From assembly GCA_016938875.1 (NCBI GenBank), contig JAFGTV010000022.1, positions 62,001-126,000 on the forward strand: a stretch of DNA of 64,000 nt, in the 5' to 3' direction. Positions within the stretch are counted from its first letter, which is position 1; every line of letters starts with the position of its first letter. This document shows, in pieces, positions 1-10,245 of this stretch. Under the pieces are notes generated by a model that worked only from the letters and a program-made list of their open reading frames with translations, searched no databases and was not told the origin of the DNA. The stretch is from Paracoccaceae bacterium. GTDB lineage: Bacteria; Pseudomonadota; Alphaproteobacteria; Rhodobacterales; Rhodobacteraceae. Both the position numbers and the translations under genes were made by a program.

Positions 1-1755
1 GAACACGACGCGGCGCGGGTGGTCCTCCACCGTCCTGCCGTAGGGCGCCCGGTAGCGGTCGGCCGCCCTCGACATGAAGGCCTTGAGCACGTCCATATCA
101 CCGGCCCGCAGACCGGCCAGCTCGGCGAACTCGTGGACCCAGACGCCCTCAAGGTTCATCGGGGCATCCTTCGACCTCAGGTCGCCAAGCTCGGCATCGC
201 TGAACCAGTCGGGGGAGAAAAGGTCCCGGAAGCCGGTGGACTTGAGAGAGCCCTGGGGGCCCTTCACCACCGGCATGGTGTCCAGCTTGCAGCCCGGCCG
301 CCGCTGGCGGGCCACCGCGCCCACCATGAAGCAGCGGGAGACCGCCCTGGTGTACTCGTCGTCCCCGCACGGGAAGCCGTCGGTGAACAGCCGCTCCATC
401 CTCGCCACGCCGTCCCAGACGAGCGCGTCCAGGTAGTCCAGGACCGGGTTGAACTTGTCCGCGTAGGCCAGCGTCATAACGGCCTCGACCACGTTCTCCT
501 TCGACGGCTGGTAGTCGTTGCCTTGCTTCTGTTCCATCAGCAGCAGCCTGACCAGCCGCGACGTGTGGTCGGTCAGCTCCCGGCCGTAGCCCTCGTCCCA
601 GGGAAGGTCGCCCGCGAAGACCACCCGCTGCTTCAGCTCGTCGAAGCGCGGTCGCAGCCTGGAACCGTTCACGGCCCTGAGGGCGTTCTTCGGGGTGTCC
701 GGGGCAACCGAGGTCTTCGGGTGGACCGTCAGCCCGCCCTCGTGGACGGGGCGCATCCTGCGCACGGCCGACGTGCTGGGGCCGACGAGCTCGTCCTCCT
801 CGTCATCGACGTCCGCGAAGTCCTCCTCGGCACTCGGCCGCGGGATAATGTTCCCCGCCTTGTGGTCCCGCATGATCTTGTGGAGCGTCTTGTACGTGAC
901 GCGGGCGCCGTCGTTGTCGGCGTGCAGGCTGTCCCATCGTAGGCCGATGATCGTCCCGTGGTCGGCGTACTCGGGGTCGCCGGTGCACCAGTCGATAAAC
1001 TCCTGGCGGCCGTCCCCGGCGGTGGCGTGGTGACAGGCTTGCATGAGCGTCAGCCAGTCAGCGTGGTCCTGGAAGTCCTCGGGGTCCAAGGCGTCGAGCA
1101 TCTCGGCCAGCTCCTCCTGGTCGTGCTCTCCGCCGCCGGTCGGTGCCGCCCCCCGAGGCCTTCGGACCAGTTCGAGCAGGCTGTCTGGCGCAGGATCGGC
1201 GCCGAACGCGTCGAGCACGGGCCGGTCGGGGTCCCAGAGGTATGGTCTTTGCGTGTCGGGGTGGATCGAGCCGGGCGCCACGACCTGACGGCCGAACGAC
1301 TTGAACTCGATGCCTGAAAACCTGTCCTCGCCAAGGCTGTCCCTTGTGGACACGCCCTCCGGCTTGGTCATGTAGAGGTGCAGACCGCCGCTGCCCGTGA
1401 CCACCGTGGGATAGAGGTCGGGGTCGATGCCGGTCCACAGGACCAGCTCGACGAATGGGCTGCCCGGCGTATAGAGACCCTCGCCTTCCGGGAAGTTGCG
1501 TGGGTCCACGTCCAGGATCAGGTCGGTCGCCGTGAGCCTGACGCCCACGTTGTCGCCGGTCTCCATGTGCGTGACCTGGTCAGTGGAACGGTAGGAGCGC
1601 TTGGTCCAGTTGCCGTGGATCGGGCTCTTGCCGCGCTTGCGCCGGTTGCCCTTGTGCTCGTCCTCGCAGGCGAAGTTGTGCAGGGGGATGAGCTGGTAGC
1701 CCGCCTCGATCAGCGGGCCCAGCTCCGCCGGTTGTGTCGTCGGTTGTCCGGTCAT
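1..1755 (-). CDS. Bifunctional DNA primase/polymerase (Prim-Pol) fused to VirE-like P-loop helicase domain; truncated by window start
   Basis: Hand translation of minus strand from ATG at 1755 gives an uninterrupted frame to position 1 (MTGQPTTQPAELGPLIEAGYQLIPLHNF...LILDVDPRN...VTGSGGLHLYMTKPEG...KSFGRQVVAPGSIHPDT...VKGPQGSLKSTGFRDLFSPDWFSD...VHEFAELAGLRAGDMDVLKAFMSRAADRYRAPYGRTVEDHPRRVVF). DxD and H motifs of Prim-Pol, Walker A and VirE signature. Absent from the ORF track because there is no stop codon in the window. Confidence 0.88.
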   Translation of the reverse strand, partial: MTGQPTTQPAELGPLIEAGYQLIPLHNFACEDEHKGNRRKRGKSPIHGNWTKRSYRSTDQVTHMETGDNVGVRLTATDLILDVDPRNFPEGEGLYTPGSPFVELVLWTGIDPDLYPTVVTGSGGLHLYMTKPEGVSTRDSLGEDRFSGIEFKSFGRQVVAPGSIHPDTQRPYLWDPDRPVLDAFGADPAPDSLLELVRRPRGAAPTGGGEHDQEELAEMLDALDPEDFQDHADWLTLMQACHHATAGDGRQEFIDWCTGDPEYADHGTIIGLRWDSLHADNDGARVTYKTLHKIMRDHKAGNIIPRPSAEEDFADVDDEEDELVGPSTSAVRRMRPVHEGGLTVHPKTSVAPDTPKNALRAVNGSRLRPRFDELKQRVVFAGDLPWDEGYGRELTDHTSRLVRLLLMEQKQGNDYQPSKENVVEAVMTLAYADKFNPVLDYLDALVWDGVARMERLFTDGFPCGDDEYTRAVSRCFMVGAVARQRRPGCKLDTMPVVKGPQGSLKSTGFRDLFSPDWFSDAELGDLRSKDAPMNLEGVWVHEFAELAGLRAGDMDVLKAFMSRAADRYRAPYGRTVEDHPRRVVF

Positions 1756-1758
1756 GGC

Positions 1759-1998
1759 TCAGCCCCGCTTGCCAGCGAGGTACGCCCGGATGGCCTCGCG
1801 AGTGTAGAACACCTCGCGGCCCACCTTGACGAACTCGGGGCCAGCGTCGGGCGAGCGGCCGGTTTTGCGGCGGGAGCGGTAGACGGCCAGCACCGTCTCC
1901 GGGTGGCCGGTCATCTCGCTTGCCTGCTTCGGCGTCAGGAGGTCGGCGAACGAGGGTATGGAGGGGGCCGTCGGTGCGGCATATTCGGGATCAGTCAT
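1759..1998 (-). CDS. Small helix-turn-helix/excisionase-like DNA-binding protein
   Basis: MTDPEYAAPTAPSIPSFADLLTPKQASEMTGHPETVLAVYRSRRKTGRSPDAGPEFVKVGREVFYTREAIRAYLAGKRG; AGGAAG RBS upstream; internal start within ORF 1759..2235. Confidence 0.75.
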   Translation of the reverse strand: MTDPEYAAPTAPSIPSFADLLTPKQASEMTGHPETVLAVYRSRRKTGRSPDAGPEFVKVGREVFYTREAIRAYLAGKRG

Positions 1999-2143
1999 AT
2001 GGTCTTCCTGTCCAAGAGGGTGGATCAAGGAGCCGGTCGCAGGAGGCGGTCCTTGCGGCCGGCTTGCTCTCAACGAACACTGTCGTGACGGCCTGGCGCC
2101 GTAAGCCAGCGTGGGCGCAGGCGCGATCCAACGCTGGTCCGCG

Positions 2144-2527
2144 TCAGCCGCCCAGGTAGGCCTCGCCGTCCAGCGCGCGTCTGCGGCCTGGGCGAGTCGC
2201 CCGTCTGCGGGCGAGGTCGACCATGTACCGCTCACCCCAGAACACTGGCGTCGTCGAGAAAACGAGCGCGTCCTCCGGTTCGCCCCAGAGTATCTTGCCG
2301 TCCTCGTGGTGGATGATCGGGAAGCGGTCGCAGTGGAGCGCCACTGCCCAGACCGTGTTCGGGTCGTCGGGTGGCCAACCTGCCTCGTTCTCCAGGATGA
2401 GGACCAGTAGCTGAAGGAAGTGCCACTCGTGCTCCTGTCCCTCGACGATCGTCAGCGCGGTGCGCATGGCGTCCTGGATCGTCGCCCAGTCCTGTTCGTC
2501 CGCGGGTTGGTTCTCGTGGACGATCAT
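2144..2527 (-). CDS. Hypothetical protein of integrative element
   Basis: MIVHENQPADEQDWATIQDAMRTALTIVEGQEHEWHFLQLLVLILENEAGWPPDDPNTVWAVALHCDRFPIIHHEDGK...; start overlaps stop of upstream HTH gene (ATGA). Confidence 0.65.
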   Translation of the reverse strand: MIVHENQPADEQDWATIQDAMRTALTIVEGQEHEWHFLQLLVLILENEAGWPPDDPNTVWAVALHCDRFPIIHHEDGKILWGEPEDALVFSTTPVFWGERYMVDLARRRATRPGRRRALDGEAYLGG

Positions 2528-2724
2528 GCGGCGCCGTCCCGCATGTAGGCGTCTAGGTCCTCCACCTCGTACCGCACCAGCCGGCCACCAAGGAGGTGGT
2601 AGCGCGGGCCATCGCCGCGCGAGCGCCAGTTGCGCATCGTGCCCGCCGAGACGCTCAGGTATGCGGCGGCCTGTTCGGTGGTCATCCACGGGCTGGCCGC
2701 AGTCGTGATCGATTGTGCTTGCAT
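2524..2724 (-). CDS. AlpA/excisionase-like helix-turn-helix protein
   Basis: MTTEQAAAYLSVSAGTMRNWRSRGDGPRYHLLGGRLVRYEVEDLDAYMRDGAA; classic HTH_17 layout. Confidence 0.85.
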   Translation of the reverse strand: MQAQSITTAASPWMTTEQAAAYLSVSAGTMRNWRSRGDGPRYHLLGGRLVRYEVEDLDAYMRDGAA

Positions 2725-2884
2725 GCAAGTCCTCCTCGCGCGGGGAGACCCGCGTCGTCGGTGTGCTCAGTTGTGGGTTCGGTGGGCGGACAGGCCCCGA
2801 TTCGTCATCCGGGGTCGGTCTGTGTCACCCGATGCAAGCAAAATACGCGCCCACGGCGCTGCGGGATACTATTGTTTCGAGCCC

Positions 2885-4051
2885 TCAGGCCCCCACCGCA
2901 CGGTCCATTCGAACCACGTTAACGGGCGCAAGACCCGCCTCCCGCAGGACCAGAGCCTCGTAGGCCGCAGCGTGCGGACGGAGCGCCTCGACGAGGTGGG
3001 CTTGATGCACGTAGCCTCCGCTTGCACCGGGTAGACGCTGGCCCAGCAGGAGGGCAGACTCCGCGTATGGCACGCCGGCGGCGATCATCAGGGTCCTAGC
3101 ATGGTGTCGGAGCTCGTGCGGGCTCGGCACGCCCTCCCGCCGACGCGGGGCCTCGCGGTGACCGGTCTTGCTGATGGGCGAAGGCCACAGCCATTCGCTG
3201 TTGAGCGGCACGTCCGCCTCCATCCTCTCGGCCACCATGCGGGTGAGGTGCGGGCCCATTGGGAACGCCCACTCCTCCATCGTCTTCATGTGGCCGAACC
3301 GAAGGACACCGCGTTCCAGGTCAACATCCTCGCGGCGGATGGCAAGCAGGGTGGAACGGCGTGCGCCCGTCAACAGGAACGCCCTGGCGAGGTCGCGGGC
3401 GCATGGCGCCATGTCCCCTGTCCGAAGCCAGAACTCCCCGACGTCCAGTTCACCGACACGGCGCCGCTTCGGCTGGGGCACCCGCACGGCCTCGACAGGG
3501 TTCCGCTCGATGGTCTCGTCCAGCCGCATCGCCGTGTTCACGAGGGCACGCAGCGATCGCATGACCCCGGCCGCCACGGTCGGCCCGTTTCGCGTCCGCA
3601 TCTGGTCGTACAGGTCTCGGACGTCCTGGCGAGAGATGTCAGCCACGGCCCGGCGCCGAAAGCGGCTCAGGTACTTCTCGACGTGGTATCGATAGTCGCC
3701 GGCGGTGCGCTCGCGAAGGTCGCGCTCGGAGAGGTGCGCCTCCAGCGCCTGTTCCAGGGTGATGCCGCTTTCCTCAGGGCCCGCGGTCGGGTCCACCCCG
3801 CTCTGTATCTGGTTCATCAACTCGCGGGCCTTCTTCCTGGCCTCGGCCACGCGGATGTGGTCGGTCTTGCCGATCTTGACCCTGACCGAACGGACCAGTC
3901 TCTTGTTGCGCCGCACGTCTCCCTGGACGGCGTAGGTGCGGGTGGTCTTGTGGGCGATGCACATGAGGCCCTTGACCTCTGTGTCGCGGTGGATGCCCGA
4001 GCCGAGCGGCAGGTCCCTGACGCGCGCCTCCGTGAACTTGAATATGGCCAT
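2885..4051 (-). CDS. Tyrosine-type site-specific integrase
   Basis: 388 aa; LTGARRSTLLAIRREDV (Arg I), PHELRHHARTLMIAAG (HxxR), GGYVHQAHLVEALRPHA (Tyr); next to tRNA fragment. Confidence 0.93.
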   Translation of the reverse strand: MAIFKFTEARVRDLPLGSGIHRDTEVKGLMCIAHKTTRTYAVQGDVRRNKRLVRSVRVKIGKTDHIRVAEARKKARELMNQIQSGVDPTAGPEESGITLEQALEAHLSERDLRERTAGDYRYHVEKYLSRFRRRAVADISRQDVRDLYDQMRTRNGPTVAAGVMRSLRALVNTAMRLDETIERNPVEAVRVPQPKRRRVGELDVGEFWLRTGDMAPCARDLARAFLLTGARRSTLLAIRREDVDLERGVLRFGHMKTMEEWAFPMGPHLTRMVAERMEADVPLNSEWLWPSPISKTGHREAPRRREGVPSPHELRHHARTLMIAAGVPYAESALLLGQRLPGASGGYVHQAHLVEALRPHAAAYEALVLREAGLAPVNVVRMDRAVGA

Positions 4052-4056
4052 GATAA

Positions 4057-4147
4057 GTACGGTCCCGAGTACAGTTTCTGGATTGACGTCGGATGACGCC
4101 GGGTGGTGCTACGGGATAGATTCTACTTTGTTATCAAGGGACCGTAC
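4057..4147. repeat. 10-bp perfect inverted repeat GTACGGTCCC (4057-4066) / GGGACCGTAC (4138-4147) between int start and tRNA fragment
   Basis: Direct reading; arms are exact reverse complements. Confidence 0.8.
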
Positions 4148-4189
4148 GCCCCCGAGTGACGACGAATTGCCACCGGTTACTGCCGTTCG

Positions 4190-4238
4190 GCGGATTGCAA
4201 ATCCGTGTACAGGAGTTCGATTCTCCTACTCGCCTCCA
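4190..4238 (+). other. 3' half of tRNA-Cys (GCA); probable attachment-site (attR) remnant, not an intact tRNA
   Basis: Anticodon arm GCGGA-TTGCAAA-TCCGT, variable GTAC, T-arm AGGAG-TTCGATT-CTCCT, acceptor ACTCGCC-T-CCA; no matching 5' acceptor GGCGAGT or normal-size D-arm upstream. Confidence 0.8.
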
Positions 4239-4408
4239 TCCTCCCTTGATCCTTCGTGACAGCATGATCGGGCAGAGCATTGGCCGCGGGCCGACCGCGC
4301 CGGGCGACCATGGGGCTGTGCCGCGCAGTGCCCCGGACGCAGAATCGTCGACCCCGCGGGAAACAATGACCATTTCCCGCCGCCCGCGCCTTGTGCAATA
4401 CTCGGGGC

Positions 4409-7183
4409 ATGGAAGGTTTGGTCATGCTGGGCGTTCTTTTTATCGTGGCGGTTCTGGTAATGCCGGTCGCGGCCCTGGTGGCCACCCGCCGGCTACGCGC
4501 TGAGGCCAAGGCGCTGTCCGACCGGCTGGACCGGGTCGAGGCGGACCTGGCCAGTGCGCAGGCCGCCCTGGCCGGGGCAAGCGGCCCGCCCCTGCCCGCG
4601 CCCCCCGACGAGACGGCACAGCCAGAGCCGCAGGCCACCCCAGACGTCCCGCCCACGGCGGCGCGGATGCCCGCCGCCGAAACGAGCCCCGGCCCCTGGC
4701 AAACGGCCAGCCCCGCAGACACGCCCACCGACACGCCCGCCGCCGCGCCGGTCGAACCGCGCCGCAGCCTCGAGGAACGGATTGCCGCGCAATGGATGAT
4801 CTGGCTGGGCGCAGTCACCGTTGGGCTGAGTGCGGTCTTCCTGTTCCGCTATGCCATCGACCAGGGCTGGATGACGCCAATGGCGCGGGTGGTGGCCGGT
4901 TTGGGGCTGGGCGGGCTGTTGCTGTCGGCGGGCGAGTGGTCCGCGCGACGCCCGGCGGTCCCTCTGGGCCGGGCGGTCAGTCCCGACAATGTGCCGCCCG
5001 CGCTGACGGCGGCGGGGATCTTTGCGATCTATGCCTCGGTCTTTGCGGCGCATGGGCTTTACGGGCTGTTGGGGCCTGCGACGGCCTTTGTCGCGCTGGG
5101 GCTGGTGTCGTATGCGGCCCTTGGGTTGGCGCTGCGCCAAGGGTGGTTCGTGGCGCTGATGGGGCTGGCGGGGGGATACCTGATGCCCGCCCTGATCGAC
5201 AGCCCGCAGGCCCAGGCGCTGCCGCTGTTTCTGTATCTGCTGATGCTGTCGGCCGGATGCCTGGCGGTGATGGTCTGGCGGCACTGGTGGTGGTTCGCGG
5301 CGCTGACGCTGCTGGGCGCGCTGTTCTGGCCGGTCGCCTGGCTGGCCAGCAACTGGAGCATGGCCGACCAGGGCGTGCTGGGCGGCTATGGCCTGGGGCT
5401 GGCGGCGCTCTTTGGGGCGCTGTCCAGCCGCCTGCCCCTGAAACAGCCGCAAACCCCGACCTGGCGCTGGATGTCCGCGATCCTGGCCAATACCTCGGGG
5501 CTGGGCTTTGCGCTGAGCGGGCTGTTGTTGATCCTGCTGGCCAATGCGGCGGGGTATAACGGCGCGGCCTTCGTGTTCCTGGTGGTCTATGCCGGGCTGG
5601 CGCTGACGCTGACCGCCTGGCGTCCGGCGCTGGAGGGGCTGGTGGTCATCGCGGCGCTGTTGGTACTGTTGACCTTTGTCACCTAGCCCCAACCCCTGAG
5701 CATCAGCCCCCCCGAGCGGGTGCAGGAACTGGGCACCACCACCGCGGCTACCGGCTTTGGCCCGTTTGTCATGCCACCCGAGTTTTATGCCTTTTCGCGC
5801 GCGCTCTGGGCCTTTGCCGCGCTTTTCGGGCTGGGCGGGTTTGCCGGGATCGGGCGGGCGCGCACGGTGGCGCTGTGGGTGGGGGTGTCGGCCGCCATGC
5901 CGGTGCTGCTGTTGGGGATCGGGTATTGGCGGATCGGCGCGTTCAAGGTCGATATCGGCTGGGCCGGGGTGGCGATCGGGCTGGCCGTGATCCTGTTGGG
6001 CGCGGCCAGCTGGGTGGCCCGGCTGGCGGACCGGGGGCGGCGCGATGTGGCGCTGGCGCTCTATGCGGCGGGGTGCACGGCGGCGATCGCGCTGGCCTTT
6101 GCCTGCCTGCTGCGCGAGGCCTGGCTGAGTGTGGCCCTGGCTGCCGAGGTGTTGGCGCTGGCCTGGATCTGGACCCAGCTGCGAGTGGCCGAACTGAAGG
6201 CCGTCGCCGTCGTCATGGCCGGTGTCGTGCTGGTGCGATTGGTCGCCAATCCGCAGGTGTTGGAGTATCAGGGCGATCTGCTGGGGATGTTCGGCTGGGT
6301 GCTTTATGGCTATGGGCTGCCGGGCGCCGCGATGCTGGCCGCGGCGCATCTCTTTGGCAAGGGGCCGCAGGGCGCGCGCGATCCGCTGGTCACCCTGTGC
6401 GAGGTGCTGGGCGCGGGTTTCGTCTTTCTGATGGTGGCCTTGCAGCTAAAGCTGTGGACCTCTGGCACGATCCGGCCCGTGGGCTGGGATCTCTTTGATT
6501 CCGCGGTGCAGGTGGCCTGGTGGCTGACCGCCGCCGCGCTCTTGCTGCGGCACGAGGTGGCGGCGGCGCGCAGCTGGACCCGGCCCGCGGGGCTGGGGGT
6601 GCTGGTCTTGGCTGGGTTGGTGGTCGGGCTCGGGCACGTTCTGGCGTTGAACCCGCTGTTTTCCGGCGAACGGGTGGGCACCTGGCCGCTGCTGAACCTT
6701 TTGGGGCTGGCCTACCTGCTGCCCGCATTGGCGTTTTGGGGAATGGGCAGCGGGCGCGGGTTCGATCTGCCGCCCGAGGGGCGCACCGCGCTGCGTGGTA
6801 GCGCTGGCGTGCTGGTCTTCCTTTATATCACGATGGAAACGCGCCGGGCCTTCTGGGGCAGCAATATCTTGTTTGGCTATGGCCGCGACCCGGGGAACGC
6901 AGAGATCTATGCCTATTCGGCGGTCTGGATCGTGTTCGCGCTGGCGCTGCTGGCGGGGGGCATCTGGCGGCGCTCGCAGGCGATGCGCCATGCCTCGATG
7001 GCGGCGCTGATCGTGACGGTCGCTAAGGTGTTCCTCTACGACATGTCCGATCTGACCGGGCTGTTCCGGGTGGCCTCGTTCCTGGGCCTGGGGCTGAGCC
7101 TGATCGGCATCGGCGCGATCTACCGCCGATTTGTGTTTCAGCCCACGGCCGCCACCGACACCCCCCCGGACGCCGAAACCTAG
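4409..7183 (+). pseudogene. DUF2339 multi-pass membrane protein interrupted by one in-frame TAG (5684-5686)
   Basis: ORFs 4391..5686 and 5720..7183 are in the same frame and read as one DUF2339 protein; no other stop between; TGG(W)->TAG would explain it. Confidence 0.8.
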
Positions 7184-8277
7184 CTGTTGAACAGAAAGTG
7201 CAGCACGTCGCCGTCCTGCACGATATAGCCCTTGCCCTCGGCGCGCATCTTGCCTGCGTCCTTGGCCGCCTGCTCGCCGCCCAGGGCGATGAAATCGTCA
7301 TAGGCGATGGTCTCGGCGCGGATGAACCCGCGCTCGAAATCGCCATGGATCACGCCGGCGGCCTTGGGGGCGGTGGTCCCCTCGGGGATGGTCCAGGCGC
7401 GGGCCTCTTTCGGGCCGACGGTGAAATAGGTCTGAAGGCCCAGCAGGGTGTGACCGGCCTTGATCAACCGATCCAGGCCCGCCTCTTCGAGGCCCAGTTC
7501 GGTCAGGAACATCTCGGCCTCTTCGGGGTCGAGCTGGCTGATCTCCTCTTCGATGCGGGCGGAAATCACCACGCTGGCGGCCCCCTCGGCGGCGGCCATC
7601 GCGGCCACGGCATCCGACAGCGCATTGCCGGTGGCGGCCTCGTCCTCGGCGACGTTGCAGACGTAAAGCACCGGCTTGGCGGTCAGCAGTTGCAGCATCG
7701 CCCAGGCCTTGGCGTCGTCATCGTCGACCTGGACGGTGCGGGCGGGCTTTCCGGCCTCCAGCGCGGCCAGCGCGGTTTTCAGCAGGCGTTCCTGCTGGAT
7801 CGCCTCCTTGTCGCCGCCGCGCACCTTGCGCACCAGGTTTTGCAGCCGTTTCTCAATGCTTTCCATGTCCGACAGCATCAGCTCGGTCTCGATCACCTCG
7901 GCATCCGAAACCGGATCGACGCGCCCCTCGACATGGGTGATATCGCCATCCTCGAAACAGCGCAGCACATGTGCGATGGCGTCGCATTCGCGGATGTTGG
8001 CCAGGAACTGGTTGCCCAGCCCCTCGCCCTTGGACGCGCCTTTGACCAGGCCCGCGATATCGACAAAGGTCATCCGCGTGGGAATGATCGCCTTGGACCC
8101 GGCAATCTCGGCCAGCTTGTCCAGCCGCGGGTCGGGCACCGCCACCTCGCCCACGTTGGGCTCGATCGTGCAGAAGGGGAAATTGGCCGCCTGCGCCGCC
8201 GCGGTGCGCGTCAGCGCGTTGAACAGCGTCGACTTGCCCACATTGGGCAGCCCCACGATCCCGGTCTTGAAGCCCAT
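7180..8277 (-). CDS. ychF: Redox-regulated ATPase YchF (Obg-like GTPase)
   Basis: [45 protein letters not shown]...; C-term [16 protein letters not shown]. Confidence 0.97.
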   Translation of the reverse strand: MGFKTGIVGLPNVGKSTLFNALTRTAAAQAANFPFCTIEPNVGEVAVPDPRLDKLAEIAGSKAIIPTRMTFVDIAGLVKGASKGEGLGNQFLANIRECDAIAHVLRCFEDGDITHVEGRVDPVSDAEVIETELMLSDMESIEKRLQNLVRKVRGGDKEAIQQERLLKTALAALEAGKPARTVQVDDDDAKAWAMLQLLTAKPVLYVCNVAEDEAATGNALSDAVAAMAAAEGAASVVISARIEEEISQLDPEEAEMFLTELGLEEAGLDRLIKAGHTLLGLQTYFTVGPKEARAWTIPEGTTAPKAAGVIHGDFERGFIRAETIAYDDFIALGGEQAAKDAGKMRAEGKGYIVQDGDVLHFLFNS

Positions 8278-8438
8278 ATCCATCTCCTCGGAGGTATCCG
8301 CGCGCATGTAGGGGGCGGCAGGGGGCGGCGTCAAGCGCGCCGGGCGCGGCAGATGCGAGGCCCCCGGACCAAAACCGCCCATTGATTTTCGCGCCCGCCT
8401 GCCGCAAACCGCATGAAGCAGACCGCAAGAGGACGCCC

Positions 8439-9230
8439 ATGACCCGCATCGACGCCAAATTCGCCGCCCTTCGGGCCGAGAACCGAAAGGCCTTTGTCGC
8501 CTATGTCATGGCGGGCGATCCCGATTACGACACCTCGTTGCAGATCGTGCAGGGCCTGCCGGGCGCGGGCGTCGACATCATCGAGCTGGGCATGCCCTTT
8601 ACCGACCCGATGGCCGATGGCGCCACGATCCAGCTGGCCGGTCAGCGCGCGCTGGAGGCGGGGCAAACCCTGCAAAAGACGTTGGATATGGCGCGGACCT
8701 TTCGTGAAACCGACGACACCACGCCGATCGTGATGATGGGCTATTACAACCCGATCTACAGCCGTGGCGTGGACCGCTTTCTGGCCGACGCCAAAGCGGC
8801 CGGCATCGACGGGCTGATCGTGGTGGACCTGCCCCCCGAAGAGGATGCCGAACTGTGCATCCCGGCCCAGGCGGCGGGGCTGAACTTTATCCGCCTGGCA
8901 ACCCCCACGACCGACGACAAGCGCCTGCCCAAGGTGCTGCAAAATACCTCGGGCTTTGTTTATTACGTCTCTATCACCGGTATCACCGGTGCGGCCGAGG
9001 CACAGGCGGACAACGTCGCCCCCGAGGTCGCCCGGATCAAGGCCCAGACCGACCTGCCGGTCATCGTCGGCTTTGGCATCCGCACCCCCGATACCGCCCA
9101 GGCCATCGCCGCCGTGGCCGATGGCGCAGTGGTCGGCTCGGCCATCGTCAAGCAGATCGAAGAGGGCCGCCCGGTGCCCGAGATCCTGGCTTATGTCGCG
9201 GACCTGGCCGCGGGCGCGCACCGGGCCTGA
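8439..9230 (+). CDS. trpA: Tryptophan synthase alpha chain
   Basis: [61 protein letters not shown]. Confidence 0.97.
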   Translation: MTRIDAKFAALRAENRKAFVAYVMAGDPDYDTSLQIVQGLPGAGVDIIELGMPFTDPMADGATIQLAGQRALEAGQTLQKTLDMARTFRETDDTTPIVMMGYYNPIYSRGVDRFLADAKAAGIDGLIVVDLPPEEDAELCIPAQAAGLNFIRLATPTTDDKRLPKVLQNTSGFVYYVSITGITGAAEAQADNVAPEVARIKAQTDLPVIVGFGIRTPDTAQAIAAVADGAVVGSAIVKQIEEGRPVPEILAYVADLAAGAHRA

Positions 9231-9321
9231 GGCCAGCCGCCCGAGCCCGGCCCAAGGGCATGTCGTGCGCATGGCGCGCGTCGCCCGGCGGGATGCCTAA
9301 CCCGGCCAGGCGCAACACGCG

Positions 9322-10245
9322 CTATGGCGCCCGAAAGGCGCCGATCACCGACACGCTGACCGGCGGCGCGCCCCATTGGGGCGTGTCCGGGGCACCGGGC
9401 ACGTCGCGCTCGATCCGGTAAGTGAAAACCGGGCGTGTGAAAGTCCCGCGCTCTCGCCGTTGCAGGGTGACGGCGCCGCGCTTTTCCTGGGCGTCCACGG
9501 TCCAACCGGCCGAGGTCAAGTCATTCAGGAACATGTCGTGGTAACGCGTTTCGCTGACCCGGATCCCGAATCCCAGATCGTAAAAGCGCAGCCCCTCTGC
9601 CCGGGCGGCCACCTCGTCGCGCCAGTCGCGGTCGAGCCAGGGATAGCCGTAATAGGCATGTGCGGGCATCTCCTCCAGCACCTCGCGCAAGAAGGCGATC
9701 TCGGGGCCGTGGTCGGCCTCGATCCGGTTCCACTCGTTCCTGCCCAACCCGGGGATATACTGCTCATACCACAGCGCCCCGAACAGCAGCGCGGCGGACA
9801 GGACATTGGCAACCAGGAACCCCGCCGCCCGCGCGCGCCGGATATCCAGGCCGAAGACCAGCGCCAGCACGCCCAACTCGATCCCCCAGTCGACCAGCGC
9901 GACGATGGCCAGCGCCACCCCGGCCTCGACCAGGAATCCGCCGTGGGAAAGCTCCATCACCAGCGGCGCAAACATGGGATAAAGCGCCAGGCCGATAAAG
10001 GGGTAGACCACCACGCCCAGCGCCGCGGTGACCAGGTTGACGACCAGCGACAGCACCGTCGCCCGCCGCCAGGATACCGCAAACAGCCATTTCAGGGCGG
10101 CAGCCTCGATCCCGATGGCCAACAGGACCACCCAGGCGTGGCCGATCCGTCCCCACCCGATAAAGGGCGCCATCGGCACATCTGCCGCCGCCACGGACGG
10201 CCAGAGACACAGCATCACACCCAAGATTGCCGCGAAACGCCACAT
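9322..10245 (-). CDS. Hypothetical membrane protein with signal peptide
   Basis: 307 aa; hydrophobic N-terminal region with several TM segments, soluble C-terminal part. Confidence 0.75.
   Translation of the reverse strand: MWRFAAILGVMLCLWPSVAAADVPMAPFIGWGRIGHAWVVLLAIGIEAAALKWLFAVSWRRATVLSLVVNLVTAALGVVVYPFIGLALYPMFAPLVMELSHGGFLVEAGVALAIVALVDWGIELGVLALVFGLDIRRARAAGFLVANVLSAALLFGALWYEQYIPGLGRNEWNRIEADHGPEIAFLREVLEEMPAHAYYGYPWLDRDWRDEVAARAEGLRFYDLGFGIRVSETRYHDMFLNDLTSAGWTVDAQEKRGAVTLQRRERGTFTRPVFTYRIERDVPGAPDTPQWGAPPVSVSVIGAFRAP

Noticed and set aside
19-942. 307-aa plus-strand ORF at window start
   Set aside because: Antisense to the Prim-Pol/VirE frame, which carries real motifs
4177-4818. 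213-aa minus ORF overlapping tRNA fragment and DUF2339 start
   Set aside because: Low-complexity A/G/S/R composition; overlaps better-supported features
4493-6349. 618-aa minus-strand Q/R/H-rich ORF
   Set aside because: Antisense to the DUF2339 gene; composition artefact
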